NCBI GenBank assembly: GCA_049516155.1 | Contig: JBEKTJ010000040.1 | Location: 1 to 64,000, forward strand | DNA length: 64,000 bases | Direction: 5' to 3' | DNA from: Bog-159 sp049516155 | Lineage (GTDB): Bacteria; Acidobacteriota; Terriglobia; Bryobacterales; Bryobacteraceae | Shown here: one piece after another, positions 34,386 through 43,099 of the stretch | How positions within the stretch are numbered: the first letter of the stretch is position 1 | How the letters are laid out: the number at the start of each line of letters is the position of its first letter | Notes under the pieces: model-generated | Database searches by the model: none | Told to the model about the DNA's origin: nothing | What the model saw: only the letters and a program-made list of their open reading frames with translations | Made by a program: the position numbers and the translations under genes

Positions 34386-36890
34386 ATGAACAACAATTTG
34401 TGGCCTGCGCGTAGTGGGACTGGCCTGCTCCGCGACCTCCGCTACGGATGGCGCGGCATGCGAAAAGCCCCTATCTTTACCGCTTTCGCCGTGCTCACGC
34501 TGGGTCTGGGCATCGGCGCAAACACCACCGTATTCACCATCGTCAACACGCTGCTGCTGCATCCGCTGCCCGCCGCCGATCCGTCGCGTCTGGCGGCGCT
34601 CTACGACACGGGCGCCAAAACCGCGAAGCCCGCCGCCCGCCTCCCGCTCGCCTATGCCAACTTCGCGGACTATGCGGAACATCAGGCGAGCTTCAGCGCT
34701 CTCGCCGCCTTTACTCCGCCCTTAGTCATGACGGTCATGACGCCCCGTACCGACGCCCGCCCGGACCGCGTATTCGGCGAGTTCGTTACCCAGCGTTACT
34801 TCGAAACCCTCGGCATCACCCCCGCCATTGGCCGCTTCTTCACCCTCGCCGAAGACAGCCAACCCGGTTCCGCGCCGGTCGCGGTGCTCAGCTACAACGC
34901 TTGGAAGGCCCGCTTCGGCGGAAACCCGTCAGCCATCGGCCGCATCCTGGAACTCAACAATGCCGCATTCACCGTCGTCGGAGTGGCTCCCCCCGGCTTC
35001 CTGGGCGTCAGCGCGGTTTTCGGACCGGATGTCTGGCTCCCCGCCACCATGTGTGAGCGCGCCTTTCCCGCCGAATTCCGCAACGCGCTGTCGGATCGCG
35101 GCAAGCCGCTTTTCCATGCCGTTGGACGCCTTACGTCCGGCGCCACACTCCCGCGGGCGCAGGCCGATCTCGATACCATCGCGGCGGCGCTAGAACGCGA
35201 ATTCCCAGCTACCAACGAAGCGCATGGCATCGCGGTGCGGCCCATCACCGACGAGCTCTATTCAAACGGAGGCGGCGCCGGCGGATTCGTTTTCGGAACT
35301 GCCGTTCTGCTGGTCATCGTCGCGCTCATCCTGGCCATCGCGAGCGCCAACGTCGCCAACCTGCTGCTGGCGCGGGCCGCGGCGCGGTGCAGGGAAATCG
35401 CCGTGCGCCTGGCTATCGGCGCGGGCCGCGGCCGGCTCATCCGTCAATTGCTCACCGAAAGCGTGCTGCTCAGCTTGCTCGGCTTCCTGGTGGGCGTCGG
35501 TATCGGTTATGCCGGATGCCGCTTCGTGTGGTCGTTCGTTCCGCCCGAAGTCGCCGGGAACATGACCTCCCCAAGGCTCGACAGCGCCGTGATACTGGCC
35601 TCCTTGGCCATCTCGCTCGCTACTGCGTTCCTGTTTGGCTTGGCTCCCGCGTGGGGGGCATCCAAGACCGATGTGCTCACTGGTCTGAAGGAAGGCGGAG
35701 CCGCTGGGCAAAGCCGCCGCACAGTGAGCTTCGCGAACTTGCTGCTGGTCGGCCAAGTGGCTTTCTCGTTGGTCTGCCTGGTCACCGCCACGCTGTTCTT
35801 CCGCAGCATCCAGCGGGCTTATAGCATCGATCCCGGCTTCCCCAGCAATCGCCTGGCGCTGCTCATGATGAACCCGGCCCAGGCCGGCTACGGCGACGCG
35901 CGCGTGAAGGAGTTCTATCGCGCGGCGCGCCAGCGTGTCGCTAATCTGCCGGGCATCGCCGCGGCCTCCTGGGCCTCGGGACTCCCGTTCTGGAATACAC
36001 CTTCCCGTTCCGTATCCATCGAAGGCCAGGAGCCGCGGCGGAATTCCAACGGCATCCCCTCCGTGGTGCTCACAGTCGACTCGGACTATTTGAGTGCCGT
36101 AGGCATCGCTTTGGCGGAAGGGCGCTCCTTCGGCGACTCCGACGACGATGCATCGCTCCCCGTCGCCATGATCAACCAAGCCCTCGCCCATGCGCGCTGG
36201 CCGGGCGGCGGCGCCCTCGGACATCGTCTCCGATTGGCCGGCGAACCAACGCCCCGGCAGGTCGTGGGCATCGTGATGAACGCAAATTACACGACCCTCG
36301 GCGAAGCGCCCCAGCCGTGCGTCTATCTTCCGCTGCGGCAGAATTTCCTCGGCGGCATGGTCCTGTATGTCCGCAGCCACGGCGACCCCGCGGCCGTGCT
36401 GCCCGCCGTGCAACGCCAGATCCGCGAAGTGGATCCCAACATCCAAATCAGCGACGTCCGCACCGGCGCGAAGTTGATCGAGCAGATTCTTTTTGGGCCG
36501 CGTGTGGGTGTCGCCCTGCTGGGCGTTTTCGGCGCGCTCGCGCTGCTGCTGGCCAGTGTCGGTTTATACGGCGTGATGGCCTACTCTGTGACTCGCCGCC
36601 GCAAAGAGATCGGGCTGCGCATGGCACTGGGCGCATCGCGCGCCGCTGTCTTACGGGTCATTTTGCGCGACGGCATGGCGCTCGTCTGCTACGGGATCGC
36701 GGTCGGCCTGTGCGTCTGCCTGCTGCTGGGCCGCGTGTTGTCGCGATTACTGTTCGGCCTGAGCGCCGCCGATCCGGTGAGCCTGGCCTCCGCCAGCCTC
36801 GTGCTGGCGTTGGTGGCCTTATTGGCCTGTTACCTGCCCGCGCGCTCGGCAACCCAGATAGACCCTATGGTGGCCCTGCGCGACCAATGA
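34386..36890 (+). CDS. ADOP-type ABC transporter permease
   Basis: An 834-residue member of the acidobacterial duplicated orphan permease family. ATG 34386 is used; 34377 is equally possible and no clear ribosome-binding site is present. The N-terminus reads GLLRDLRYGWRGMRKAPIFT, then the first membrane helix (FAVLTLGLGIGANTTVF), a MacB-like periplasmic domain, an FtsX block with three helices (NVANLLLARAAARCREIAVRLAIGAGRGRLI), a second periplasmic domain, and a second FtsX block (VTRRRKEIGLRMALGASRAAVL), ending SATQIDPMVALRDQ. No ATPase gene is adjacent, as usual for these orphans. Likely regulated by the divergent MarR protein. Confidence 0.9.
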   Translation: MNNNLWPARSGTGLLRDLRYGWRGMRKAPIFTAFAVLTLGLGIGANTTVFTIVNTLLLHPLPAADPSRLAALYDTGAKTAKPAARLPLAYANFADYAEHQASFSALAAFTPPLVMTVMTPRTDARPDRVFGEFVTQRYFETLGITPAIGRFFTLAEDSQPGSAPVAVLSYNAWKARFGGNPSAIGRILELNNAAFTVVGVAPPGFLGVSAVFGPDVWLPATMCERAFPAEFRNALSDRGKPLFHAVGRLTSGATLPRAQADLDTIAAALEREFPATNEAHGIAVRPITDELYSNGGGAGGFVFGTAVLLVIVALILAIASANVANLLLARAAARCREIAVRLAIGAGRGRLIRQLLTESVLLSLLGFLVGVGIGYAGCRFVWSFVPPEVAGNMTSPRLDSAVILASLAISLATAFLFGLAPAWGASKTDVLTGLKEGGAAGQSRRTVSFANLLLVGQVAFSLVCLVTATLFFRSIQRAYSIDPGFPSNRLALLMMNPAQAGYGDARVKEFYRAARQRVANLPGIAAASWASGLPFWNTPSRSVSIEGQEPRRNSNGIPSVVLTVDSDYLSAVGIALAEGRSFGDSDDDASLPVAMINQALAHARWPGGGALGHRLRLAGEPTPRQVVGIVMNANYTTLGEAPQPCVYLPLRQNFLGGMVLYVRSHGDPAAVLPAVQRQIREVDPNIQISDVRTGAKLIEQILFGPRVGVALLGVFGALALLLASVGLYGVMAYSVTRRRKEIGLRMALGASRAAVLRVILRDGMALVCYGIAVGLCVCLLLGRVLSRLLFGLSAADPVSLASASLVLALVALLACYLPARSATQIDPMVALRDQ

Positions 36891-37012
36891 CCCACAAGTG
36901 TGACGGGCCGGGATCGTTCCGGCGCGCACGCCGTTCGAAGCGATCGCCCCGCCCGAGCGACTGGCGCTGGAGGCGTGCGCTTCCCCGCCCGTCCTCGCGC
37001 GGCTTTTTCGGT

Positions 37013-37885
37013 TCATCTCTGCATTTCCGCCGGCTTCTGTTCCTCCACGTCAAGATAAGAAGTTGGCACCGCCAATCCGGCTCCGGAACTCACAAAGTCC
37101 CGCACAACCCAGGCCAATTTCGCCACCATACTCGACAAATCCGACTGCGGAGCGCCGCATCCGTCGCTCCTGATTTGCTCATACGCAATCAACTTGTTCA
37201 GGTCGTCAAACCACTCCGTGGGGTTCTCGACCATGACTCCAACGATGTCGCCGTCGTCTGCAATCACGGGGCCGCCAGACACGCCCGGCGTGAGCGGCAT
37301 TTGGATTCGCAGCACGTCGTAGTCCGGATAGATCGGCTTTCCGTTGACAATCGCCATTGCAAGCGGCAGGTGCTTATATCGCGCACTTGCGATTCCCTCA
37401 TAGAGGGCGCGGTCCGCGGCTGATTCGGGGAATCCCACCGCGATCAAATGCTGCCCTATCGCAACGCCCGCCGTATGCCCTCCAAGTTTCAGGAAACAGG
37501 GCGTCGGAAGCCCTGTCTTTAGAATCGCAAGATCCGAACGCGCCCGTAAACCGTCTGCGGGCGAAAGCTTAGGAAGGTGCGTCAAGGGCTTCACGTCGCC
37601 GCTAATGCCATGGATTTGGAGTCCCGGCTTGTAGTCCACATCCATTTGAATCTTTCCCGGTTCCGGCTCCGAGAACGTTCGGTCCAGAGCCACATGCGCC
37701 GCGGTCACCACGTCTCCGTCCGGTGAAACAAAAAAACCGGTTCCGGCCTCCTGGCCGCTCGTGATCTGAACCACGGCACAGGCCGCCGTTTGATAGCGGT
37801 CGGAAAGTGTTGGCTGTGCTTTTTTCCTGGCTTGTGCCGCTCCCATCAAAACGAGTAGTGCAATAGCTCCTGTCGCTGTTCGCAT
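37013..37885 (-). CDS. Secreted trypsin-like serine protease
   Basis: A 290-residue exported S1-type protease. Signal peptide MRTATGAIALLVLMGAAQA. The catalytic triad is visible: His in GDVVTAAHVAL, Asp in RARSDLAILK, Ser in TPGVSGGPVIADDG. GTGFFVSPDG marks the N-terminal barrel as in DegP-like proteases, but no PDZ domain follows; the last ~60 residues instead are helical (EWFDDLNKLIAYEQIR). A role in envelope protein turnover is inferred. Confidence 0.85.
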   Translation of the reverse strand: MRTATGAIALLVLMGAAQARKKAQPTLSDRYQTAACAVVQITSGQEAGTGFFVSPDGDVVTAAHVALDRTFSEPEPGKIQMDVDYKPGLQIHGISGDVKPLTHLPKLSPADGLRARSDLAILKTGLPTPCFLKLGGHTAGVAIGQHLIAVGFPESAADRALYEGIASARYKHLPLAMAIVNGKPIYPDYDVLRIQMPLTPGVSGGPVIADDGDIVGVMVENPTEWFDDLNKLIAYEQIRSDGCGAPQSDLSSMVAKLAWVVRDFVSSGAGLAVPTSYLDVEEQKPAEMQR

Positions 37886-38059
37886 ATACGAGGTCCGCCA
37901 AATGGATTAGTTAAATGGGATTGCGGCAAAGCCGGCAAATAGCGTGCGCGAAGATGCCCACGCGCACGGTGCGCTCCAAAACGGAAAACCAAATTCGTGT
38001 CATCCTGTGTGTCCGCACAGCATCGCTGGGATGATTGTCTCTCCCCGTTCCCTAGACCG

Positions 38060-38506
38060 CTATCGCGTTTCGCCGTCGGCCGGAGGCTTCCGGGCCTGAC
38101 GCTCCGCCTTGGCGTGCTGGTTTTCTGCGCGCTCCGGGCGCTTTGGTTTGAGTGAAGCCAGGTCGGTCAGGTGCCTGGGCTGCCACCTCTCTTTACACCA
38201 GGCGCCGTTGGTGAATTCAACGGCGGCCAGAATACCGAGTGGTGCATCGTCGAGTTGGGACATTATGACTCCGGTCATGCGGCATTGGATACACCGGGCA
38301 TCCCCCTTCGGGCAATCCAAGCATTGCAGCGCAATAACGGATGCCGGAGCGACTCGCTTCTCCAGCGTGATGTGGCAACCGGAAGCGGAAATCCTCTCCA
38401 GATTGCATATGATGGTCTCGCCCGTCGAAAGGGTCAGCGAAACCAGATCCGAACACAAGTGCTCACCTTGTGCATCGCCTACCTCCGATTGAGACGGTCG
38501 GTTCAA
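38060..38506 (-). CDS. PilZ-like protein with cysteine cluster
   Basis: A 148-residue soluble protein. SDLVSLTLSTGETIICNLERISASGCHITLE resembles the beta-barrel start of PilZ-type domains, although the N-terminal RxxxR c-di-GMP motif is not present, so nucleotide binding is doubtful. A central CLDCPKGDARCIQC segment carries four cysteines, possibly a metal site. The C-terminus is highly charged and lysine/arginine-rich. The assignment rests on fold-like patterns only. Confidence 0.5.
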   Translation of the reverse strand: MNRPSQSEVGDAQGEHLCSDLVSLTLSTGETIICNLERISASGCHITLEKRVAPASVIALQCLDCPKGDARCIQCRMTGVIMSQLDDAPLGILAAVEFTNGAWCKERWQPRHLTDLASLKPKRPERAENQHAKAERQARKPPADGETR

Positions 38507-39144
38507 ACTGAAACTCCCGGGGGGCGGCAGGGTGATTCATTTCGCGGCTTGGCAACGGACAATTGCTTCCAGTTCTCTCTCTCAATATCTTTCAACCGGC
38601 AGTGCGGGGTGGCGATCGTCGTAGACCTGGATTCGATCGCTAATGGCCCCTCGTTTTCAGAGTTTTCCTTTGCCGGTACTTAAGCCATCGATAACTGTAT
38701 TTAACGCGTCTTTACGCTTGCGAAGGGCCCTGAGCTTGCGAAGGATGGCCAAGTGGAGCGATCTCGGGTTGTCTCCCATGAAAATTAACACGCCCCCTAA
38801 CGTCGATTGCATGCTCATCCGAGTATCGGACGCAAGGCCACAGACGCCAATAGGGAAGGCTGCTTAGATCTCGATGGATTTATCGCCTAGACCCGGCACA
38901 GCCATGCTTTAGACCGGAATTTCCATTTTGGCTTCCGCTTTCTAGGAATTCTGGACTCGTCGGAGTCGCGCCCGCGCCCGCAGGCCACTGCCGGCTCGCG
39001 CTTCGGGCGCAGAAGCTGCATAGCGTCTTCAGCGTGGCACTCGCGTTGATAGGGAATGTGGATTATTTAAATATGCATGGCGACAGGATTCCCGCCCCAC
39101 AAGCTGCCCGGCGTTCTTTTGTCGTACTCTTAGTAAGGGACCTC
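38507..39144 (+). other. Intergenic region with a trace of a GloVer repeat
   Basis: No confident gene in about 640 bases. Near 38975-39050 the minus strand reads SATLKTLCSFCAR, closely matching the repeat unit TLTTLYSFCAQ of the GloVer protein at 4.6 kb, with shared DNA such as GCGCAGAAGCT. This looks like a remnant of a third copy. Other frames are short and featureless. The end holds a GGGA ribosome-binding site for the VWFA gene. Confidence 0.45.
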
Positions 39145-41295
39145 ATGCGCGCCTTATCGCTCGTCTGCGCCGGCCTCGCCTGCATGCCGCTGGCGGCCCA
39201 GGAGGCGAACCTCCCCATAATCCGCAGCGGCACCCAGGAAGTGCTGTTGGACGCCGTGGTCCGGGACAAGAAAGAGCGGCTGATCCGCAATCTGAAACCG
39301 GAAGAGATCCGCGTGCTGGAGGATGGCGTTCCTCAGAAGCTGCAGACCTTCCGTTTCACCGATAGCGATTCCGATGAGCGGCCGCCGGGCGCAAAGACTG
39401 GTCCCGGTGGGGCATCCGCGGTAAACGGTCCCGCGCTCAACCCACTCCACAATCTCAACATCGTCACCATCGTCTTCGAGCGTATGGGACCGCGCAGCCG
39501 CCTGTTCGCGCAGCAGGCCGCCGCCGAATTCCTCGCCAACGAATTCCGTTCCAACACTTACGGCGGCATCTTCAGCCTGGATTTCCGGTTGAATGCACTG
39601 CAACCGTATACCAACAACCAGGATCTGCTGCGCCAGGCGATCGCGCGCGCCACCACCGGCAACTATACTGAATTCCGAAAAGATTCCGAAAACGTGCTCA
39701 ATAATCTGGCGGTCGAAATCTCCGGCAGCCAGGCCGGCGTTACCATCGGCCCCGCCGGCGGCGCCGATCCGTTCCAGAGCGCCGGCGCGGCCACCCAGGG
39801 CGCCGAATCCGCCGGCATGTCTTCGCAAGGGCAGATGGCGCTGGCCCGGCTCGTCTGGAAGCAAATGGAAATGGTCAATTACGGGGCCGGCTGGCGTTCG
39901 CTCGATGGGCTGCTATCGCTAGTCCAGGCACAGGCCGCGCTGCCGGGCCGCAAGACGGTGCTGCTGCTTTCCGAAGGCTTGGTGGTCCCGTGGCAGGTCG
40001 AGAACATGTTCCGCGCCATCATTGGCGCTGCCAACCGCGCCAACGTGAGCATCTATTGCGTGGATGTCACGGGTCTGTCGGTCCAAGCGCCCGTGCAGGC
40101 CGGCGCCGATTTGCTGGGTACCTCCGCGCGGATCAGCCAAGGCCAGAGCATGTCGGCATCCGGCGATGCGGCCGTCGACATGTTCAAGCAGGACGAGACG
40201 GTCAATATGAGCTTGCACGCCAACCCGCAGGCAACCATGGCGGAACTGGCGGAGTCTACAGGCGGCTTTCTGATCGCCAATACCAACGACACCGCCGCGT
40301 CCATGCATCGGGTAATGGAAGATGTGCGCGCGCACTATGAGCTGAGCTACGTCCCCACGTCGCAGAATTACGACGGACACTTCCGCAAGATCGAAGTGCA
40401 GGTGAAGCGGCCGGGCGCCCAGGTACACACGCGCACCGGATATTTTGCGTTGCCGCTGCTGGCCGGCGAGGTCTTGCAGCCCTTTGAAATGGCCGCGCTC
40501 AATGCCATGAACGCCAAGCCCCAGCCGACGGCCCTGGCCTATCGCGCGCAGGCTGTGCCATTCCGCGCCGCGCGCACCGCTGTGCAGTATTCCATCGTCT
40601 TCCAGGTGCCGCTGCAGAATCTGTCGTACCTCGAGAACAAGCAAACCGCTAAGCTGCGCTCGCATATTTCCCTTCTGGCGCTGGTGAAGGATGCCGACGG
40701 CCAGGTAGCCGCGAAAGTGAGCCGGGATTTGGCCAACGATATTCCGGCGGAAAAGTTCGATGCGTTCACGCGCGGCGATCTGACGTTCGAACAACCCATA
40801 CTGCTGGCGCCCGGCCGATATACGCTGGAGACTGCCGTGGTAGACAGGGAAAATGGCGCGGCGAGCGCGAAGCGGGCGGTCCTGGTGGTATCCGATCAGC
40901 CTGGAATTGGGTTAAGCGACCCCGTACCGGTGCGGCGCGTCGATCCTTTCAACGTGCCCGTGGACGGCGGCCGGAATCCCGCCGACCCGTTGCACTTCGA
41001 CGGCGGCAAGGTAACGCCGTCGCTTGACGGAGTGTATCCGGCCGGGATCGATATTCCGCTTTACATGGTGGTTTATCCGGCCCAAACCAGCGACGCGCCG
41101 CGGATTTCAATCGAAGTTCTACAGGATGGGAAGGTGGTTTCGAGCGCCTCGCCCGCGCTGCCGCCTCCCGATCAGACTGGCGCCATCCCTTTCATGAGCA
41201 GCATTCAGCCCGCGCCAGGCGAGTACGAAATCAGGGTCACGGCGCGCCAAGGCGGGTCTACCGCCAGCCGGATGATCGCGCTGCGCGTACAATGA
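39145..41295 (+). CDS. VWFA-related acidobacterial protein (TIGR03436-like)
   Basis: A 716-residue exported protein. ATG 39145 opens a clean signal peptide (MRALSLVCAGLACMPLAAQ) behind GGGA; the longer frame from 39034 would bury it. The N-terminal beta domain reads VLLDAVVRDKKERLIRNLKPEEIRVLEDGVPQKLQTF, diagnostic of TIGR03436. A von Willebrand A-like region follows (LNIVTIVFERMGPRSRLFAQQAA; KTVLLLSEGLVVP; VSIYCVDVTGL; LAESTGGFLIANTND; YELSYVPTSQNYDGHFRKI). The DxSxS metal site is degenerate (VFERMG). The C-terminal ~250 residues are beta-rich. Found upstream of a multihaem cytochrome; partner unknown. Confidence 0.86.
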   Translation: MRALSLVCAGLACMPLAAQEANLPIIRSGTQEVLLDAVVRDKKERLIRNLKPEEIRVLEDGVPQKLQTFRFTDSDSDERPPGAKTGPGGASAVNGPALNPLHNLNIVTIVFERMGPRSRLFAQQAAAEFLANEFRSNTYGGIFSLDFRLNALQPYTNNQDLLRQAIARATTGNYTEFRKDSENVLNNLAVEISGSQAGVTIGPAGGADPFQSAGAATQGAESAGMSSQGQMALARLVWKQMEMVNYGAGWRSLDGLLSLVQAQAALPGRKTVLLLSEGLVVPWQVENMFRAIIGAANRANVSIYCVDVTGLSVQAPVQAGADLLGTSARISQGQSMSASGDAAVDMFKQDETVNMSLHANPQATMAELAESTGGFLIANTNDTAASMHRVMEDVRAHYELSYVPTSQNYDGHFRKIEVQVKRPGAQVHTRTGYFALPLLAGEVLQPFEMAALNAMNAKPQPTALAYRAQAVPFRAARTAVQYSIVFQVPLQNLSYLENKQTAKLRSHISLLALVKDADGQVAAKVSRDLANDIPAEKFDAFTRGDLTFEQPILLAPGRYTLETAVVDRENGAASAKRAVLVVSDQPGIGLSDPVPVRRVDPFNVPVDGGRNPADPLHFDGGKVTPSLDGVYPAGIDIPLYMVVYPAQTSDAPRISIEVLQDGKVVSSASPALPPPDQTGAIPFMSSIQPAPGEYEIRVTARQGGSTASRMIALRVQ

Positions 41296-41306
41296 CGTAA
41301 GCGTTT

Positions 41307-42302
41307 ATGATCGGCACGGCGGTCCTCTTACTTCTCTATCCCGGGGCGGTCTCCACGACTTGCGCCAGTTGTCATAAAACCGAGGCGCTGAGCCAGCCCG
41401 GTACGTCGATGGGGCATGCGCTGGAACTGGTGCAGAACTGCGGCATCCTGCGCGAGCACCCTCGGCTCACCTTTCAATACGGACGCTATTCCTACACCAT
41501 CACGCGCCAGGGCGACCGGAGCATCTATAGCGTGACGGACGGAACCGATACCCTCACGGTGCCGATCGGCTGGGCCTTCGGGCTGGGAGCTGCCGGCCAG
41601 ACCTATGTATTCGAGCGCGGGGGTATTTTCTACGAGAGCCGCGTCAGCTTTTACAAGGCGATCGACGGTCTGGACGTCACGTTCGGCGCGTTCGGGAGCA
41701 TGCCCAAAGATCTGATCCAAGCGGCCGGCCGGGAAATGCCGCGCGAGGATGTGGCGGCTTGCTTCGGGTGTCACTCAACGGCCGCGGTGCATGGCAACAC
41801 TTTTCACCCCGAGGATCTTAAAGCCGGCGTACACTGCGAGAACTGTCATGCGCAGGCGCAGCATCATATGGAGGCGGTGACGGCCGGCGACGCCAGGAAC
41901 GCGGCGATGCCGCATCTCGCCGATATGACCGCGGAGGAAACCAACGACTTCTGCGGACGCTGCCATCGCACTTGGGCGGACATTGCGGCGCACGGGCCGC
42001 ATAACATCGCCAATGTGCGCTTCCAGCCCTATAGGCTTACTAATAGCAAGTGTTACGACGCCGACGACAAGCGCATCCGCTGCACGGCGTGTCACAACCC
42101 GCACGAAGAGTTTGTGGTGGGCGCGGCGCATTACGATACGAAATGTCTGGCGTGTCACGGAGTGAGCCGGAAGACCTGCCCGGTGGCTAAACACGATTGC
42201 AGCAACTGCCACATGCCGAAGATCGAATTGCCTGGGGCGCATCGCCAGTTCACCGACCACCAGATACGGATTGTGCGGGCTGGGGAGCGTTATCCGGATT
42301 AG
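41307..42302 (+). CDS. Exported seven-haem c-type cytochrome
   Basis: A 331-residue protein with a short hydrophobic N-terminus (MIGTAVLLLLYPGAVS) for export. Seven CxxCH haem-binding motifs are visible: CASCH, CFGCH, CENCH, CGRCH, CTACH, CLACH and CSNCH. Between haems 1 and 2 is a ~120-residue beta-rich insertion (YGRYSYTITRQGDRSIYSVTDGTD) that is not haem-binding. It resembles NapC/NrfA-like or octahaem-type periplasmic electron carriers, but no family is certain. It starts 11 bases after the VWFA gene and is likely co-transcribed. It would need a cytochrome c maturation system encoded elsewhere. Confidence 0.85.
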   Translation: MIGTAVLLLLYPGAVSTTCASCHKTEALSQPGTSMGHALELVQNCGILREHPRLTFQYGRYSYTITRQGDRSIYSVTDGTDTLTVPIGWAFGLGAAGQTYVFERGGIFYESRVSFYKAIDGLDVTFGAFGSMPKDLIQAAGREMPREDVAACFGCHSTAAVHGNTFHPEDLKAGVHCENCHAQAQHHMEAVTAGDARNAAMPHLADMTAEETNDFCGRCHRTWADIAAHGPHNIANVRFQPYRLTNSKCYDADDKRIRCTACHNPHEEFVVGAAHYDTKCLACHGVSRKTCPVAKHDCSNCHMPKIELPGAHRQFTDHQIRIVRAGERYPD

Positions 42303-42567
42303 ACGAGTTGCGCTCGCCAACATCGATGGCGACTTCGCCGGCAGTGGGAGTCTATGCGCTACTATTGAAGACGCGGTCGAGGATAGCGGCGGACAGATTT
42401 TCATCATCTCCCATCATCCTGAAATCATCAATCAATGGGCCCCCTCCTTCGGCGTCCGGTTTGTCCGAGACGGCCTCGGACCGGTTCGCGTCGTAGAATT
42501 CCACGGCGAACCGGAGAGCATGCTGACACCAGCCGAAATGGTCGCTCGCGGCTGGGAGCATGCGTAG
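42303..42567 (+). pseudogene. C-terminal fragment of an AAA/ABC-type ATPase
   Basis: The frame shared with 42271-42567 reads RVALANI, ATIEDAVEDSGGQIFIISHHPEIINQWAP, RFVRDGLGPVRVVEF, and MLTPAEMVARGWEHA. This is the region after Walker B of SMC/OLD-like ATPases, including the switch histidine (SHHPE) and the 'LTP.E.VARGWE' tail. A trace of LDE, the Walker B end, is visible in another frame just upstream. Everything before is missing, truncated against the cytochrome gene. The stop overlaps the next start by 8 bases as in an intact two-gene operon. Confidence 0.7.
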
Positions 42568-43086
42568 ATCCTCGTTTGTGATCGGCTTGGTCGAGGACGA
42601 GCGCAAGCAGCGATTTGTTCGCCGTTATCTGTACCGGGTTGGATACTCCACGCATGCGATCCGATTTGAACCGCTGCCGGCCGGGAGAGGGTCGGGAGCG
42701 CAGTGGGTGCTTGATCGGTACGCCGGGGTCGTCACGGAGTACCGTTCGAGATCGGCTCGCGCCATGACGGCGCTTGTGGTGGCGATCGATGCCGACGATG
42801 GCCGCGTCGTTCGACGTCAACAGCAGTTTCGCGAACTGGCTGCCCGGACTGCCGGTGACAGGATCGCCCACCTGATACCAAAGTGGAGCATTGAAACTTG
42901 GATACTGGGCCTCAGCGGCGAGCCGTGGACGAGAATCAAACCTATCGCCGGGCGCCGGATATCGACGGAAAGATTTCGGCGGCGGCCGCCACCTTCTTCG
43001 ACTGGAGCCGTCCAAACGCTCCGTTGCCGCCGCACTGCACACCGTCGCCGCGAGACGCAATACCCGAGGTCCGCCGGCTGGAGTAG
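42560..43086 (+). pseudogene. TOPRIM-like nuclease partner, one-base frameshift
   Basis: ATG 42560 opens MRRSSFVIGLVEDERKQRFVRRYL, with an acidic residue in the VEDE position, and later ALVVAIDADDG, matching the TOPRIM DxD strand. HLIPKWSIETWILGL follows, then the frame is lost near 42921. One base back, the protein continues VDENQTYRRAPDIDGKIS, FFDWSRPNAPLPPH and AIPEVRRLE, stopping at 43086. The ~176-residue product and the upstream ATPase form the layout of ATPase plus TOPRIM defence pairs (OLD/PARIS-like). Single-base deletion inferred; sequencing error possible. Confidence 0.68.
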
Positions 43087-43099
43087 CCGATCCCTCTCG

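Noticed and set aside
41307..42302. Named assignment of the cytochrome as NrfA or OmcA
   Set aside because: There are seven CxxCH motifs but no CxxCK and no diagnostic neighbours, so only a general multihaem call is justified.
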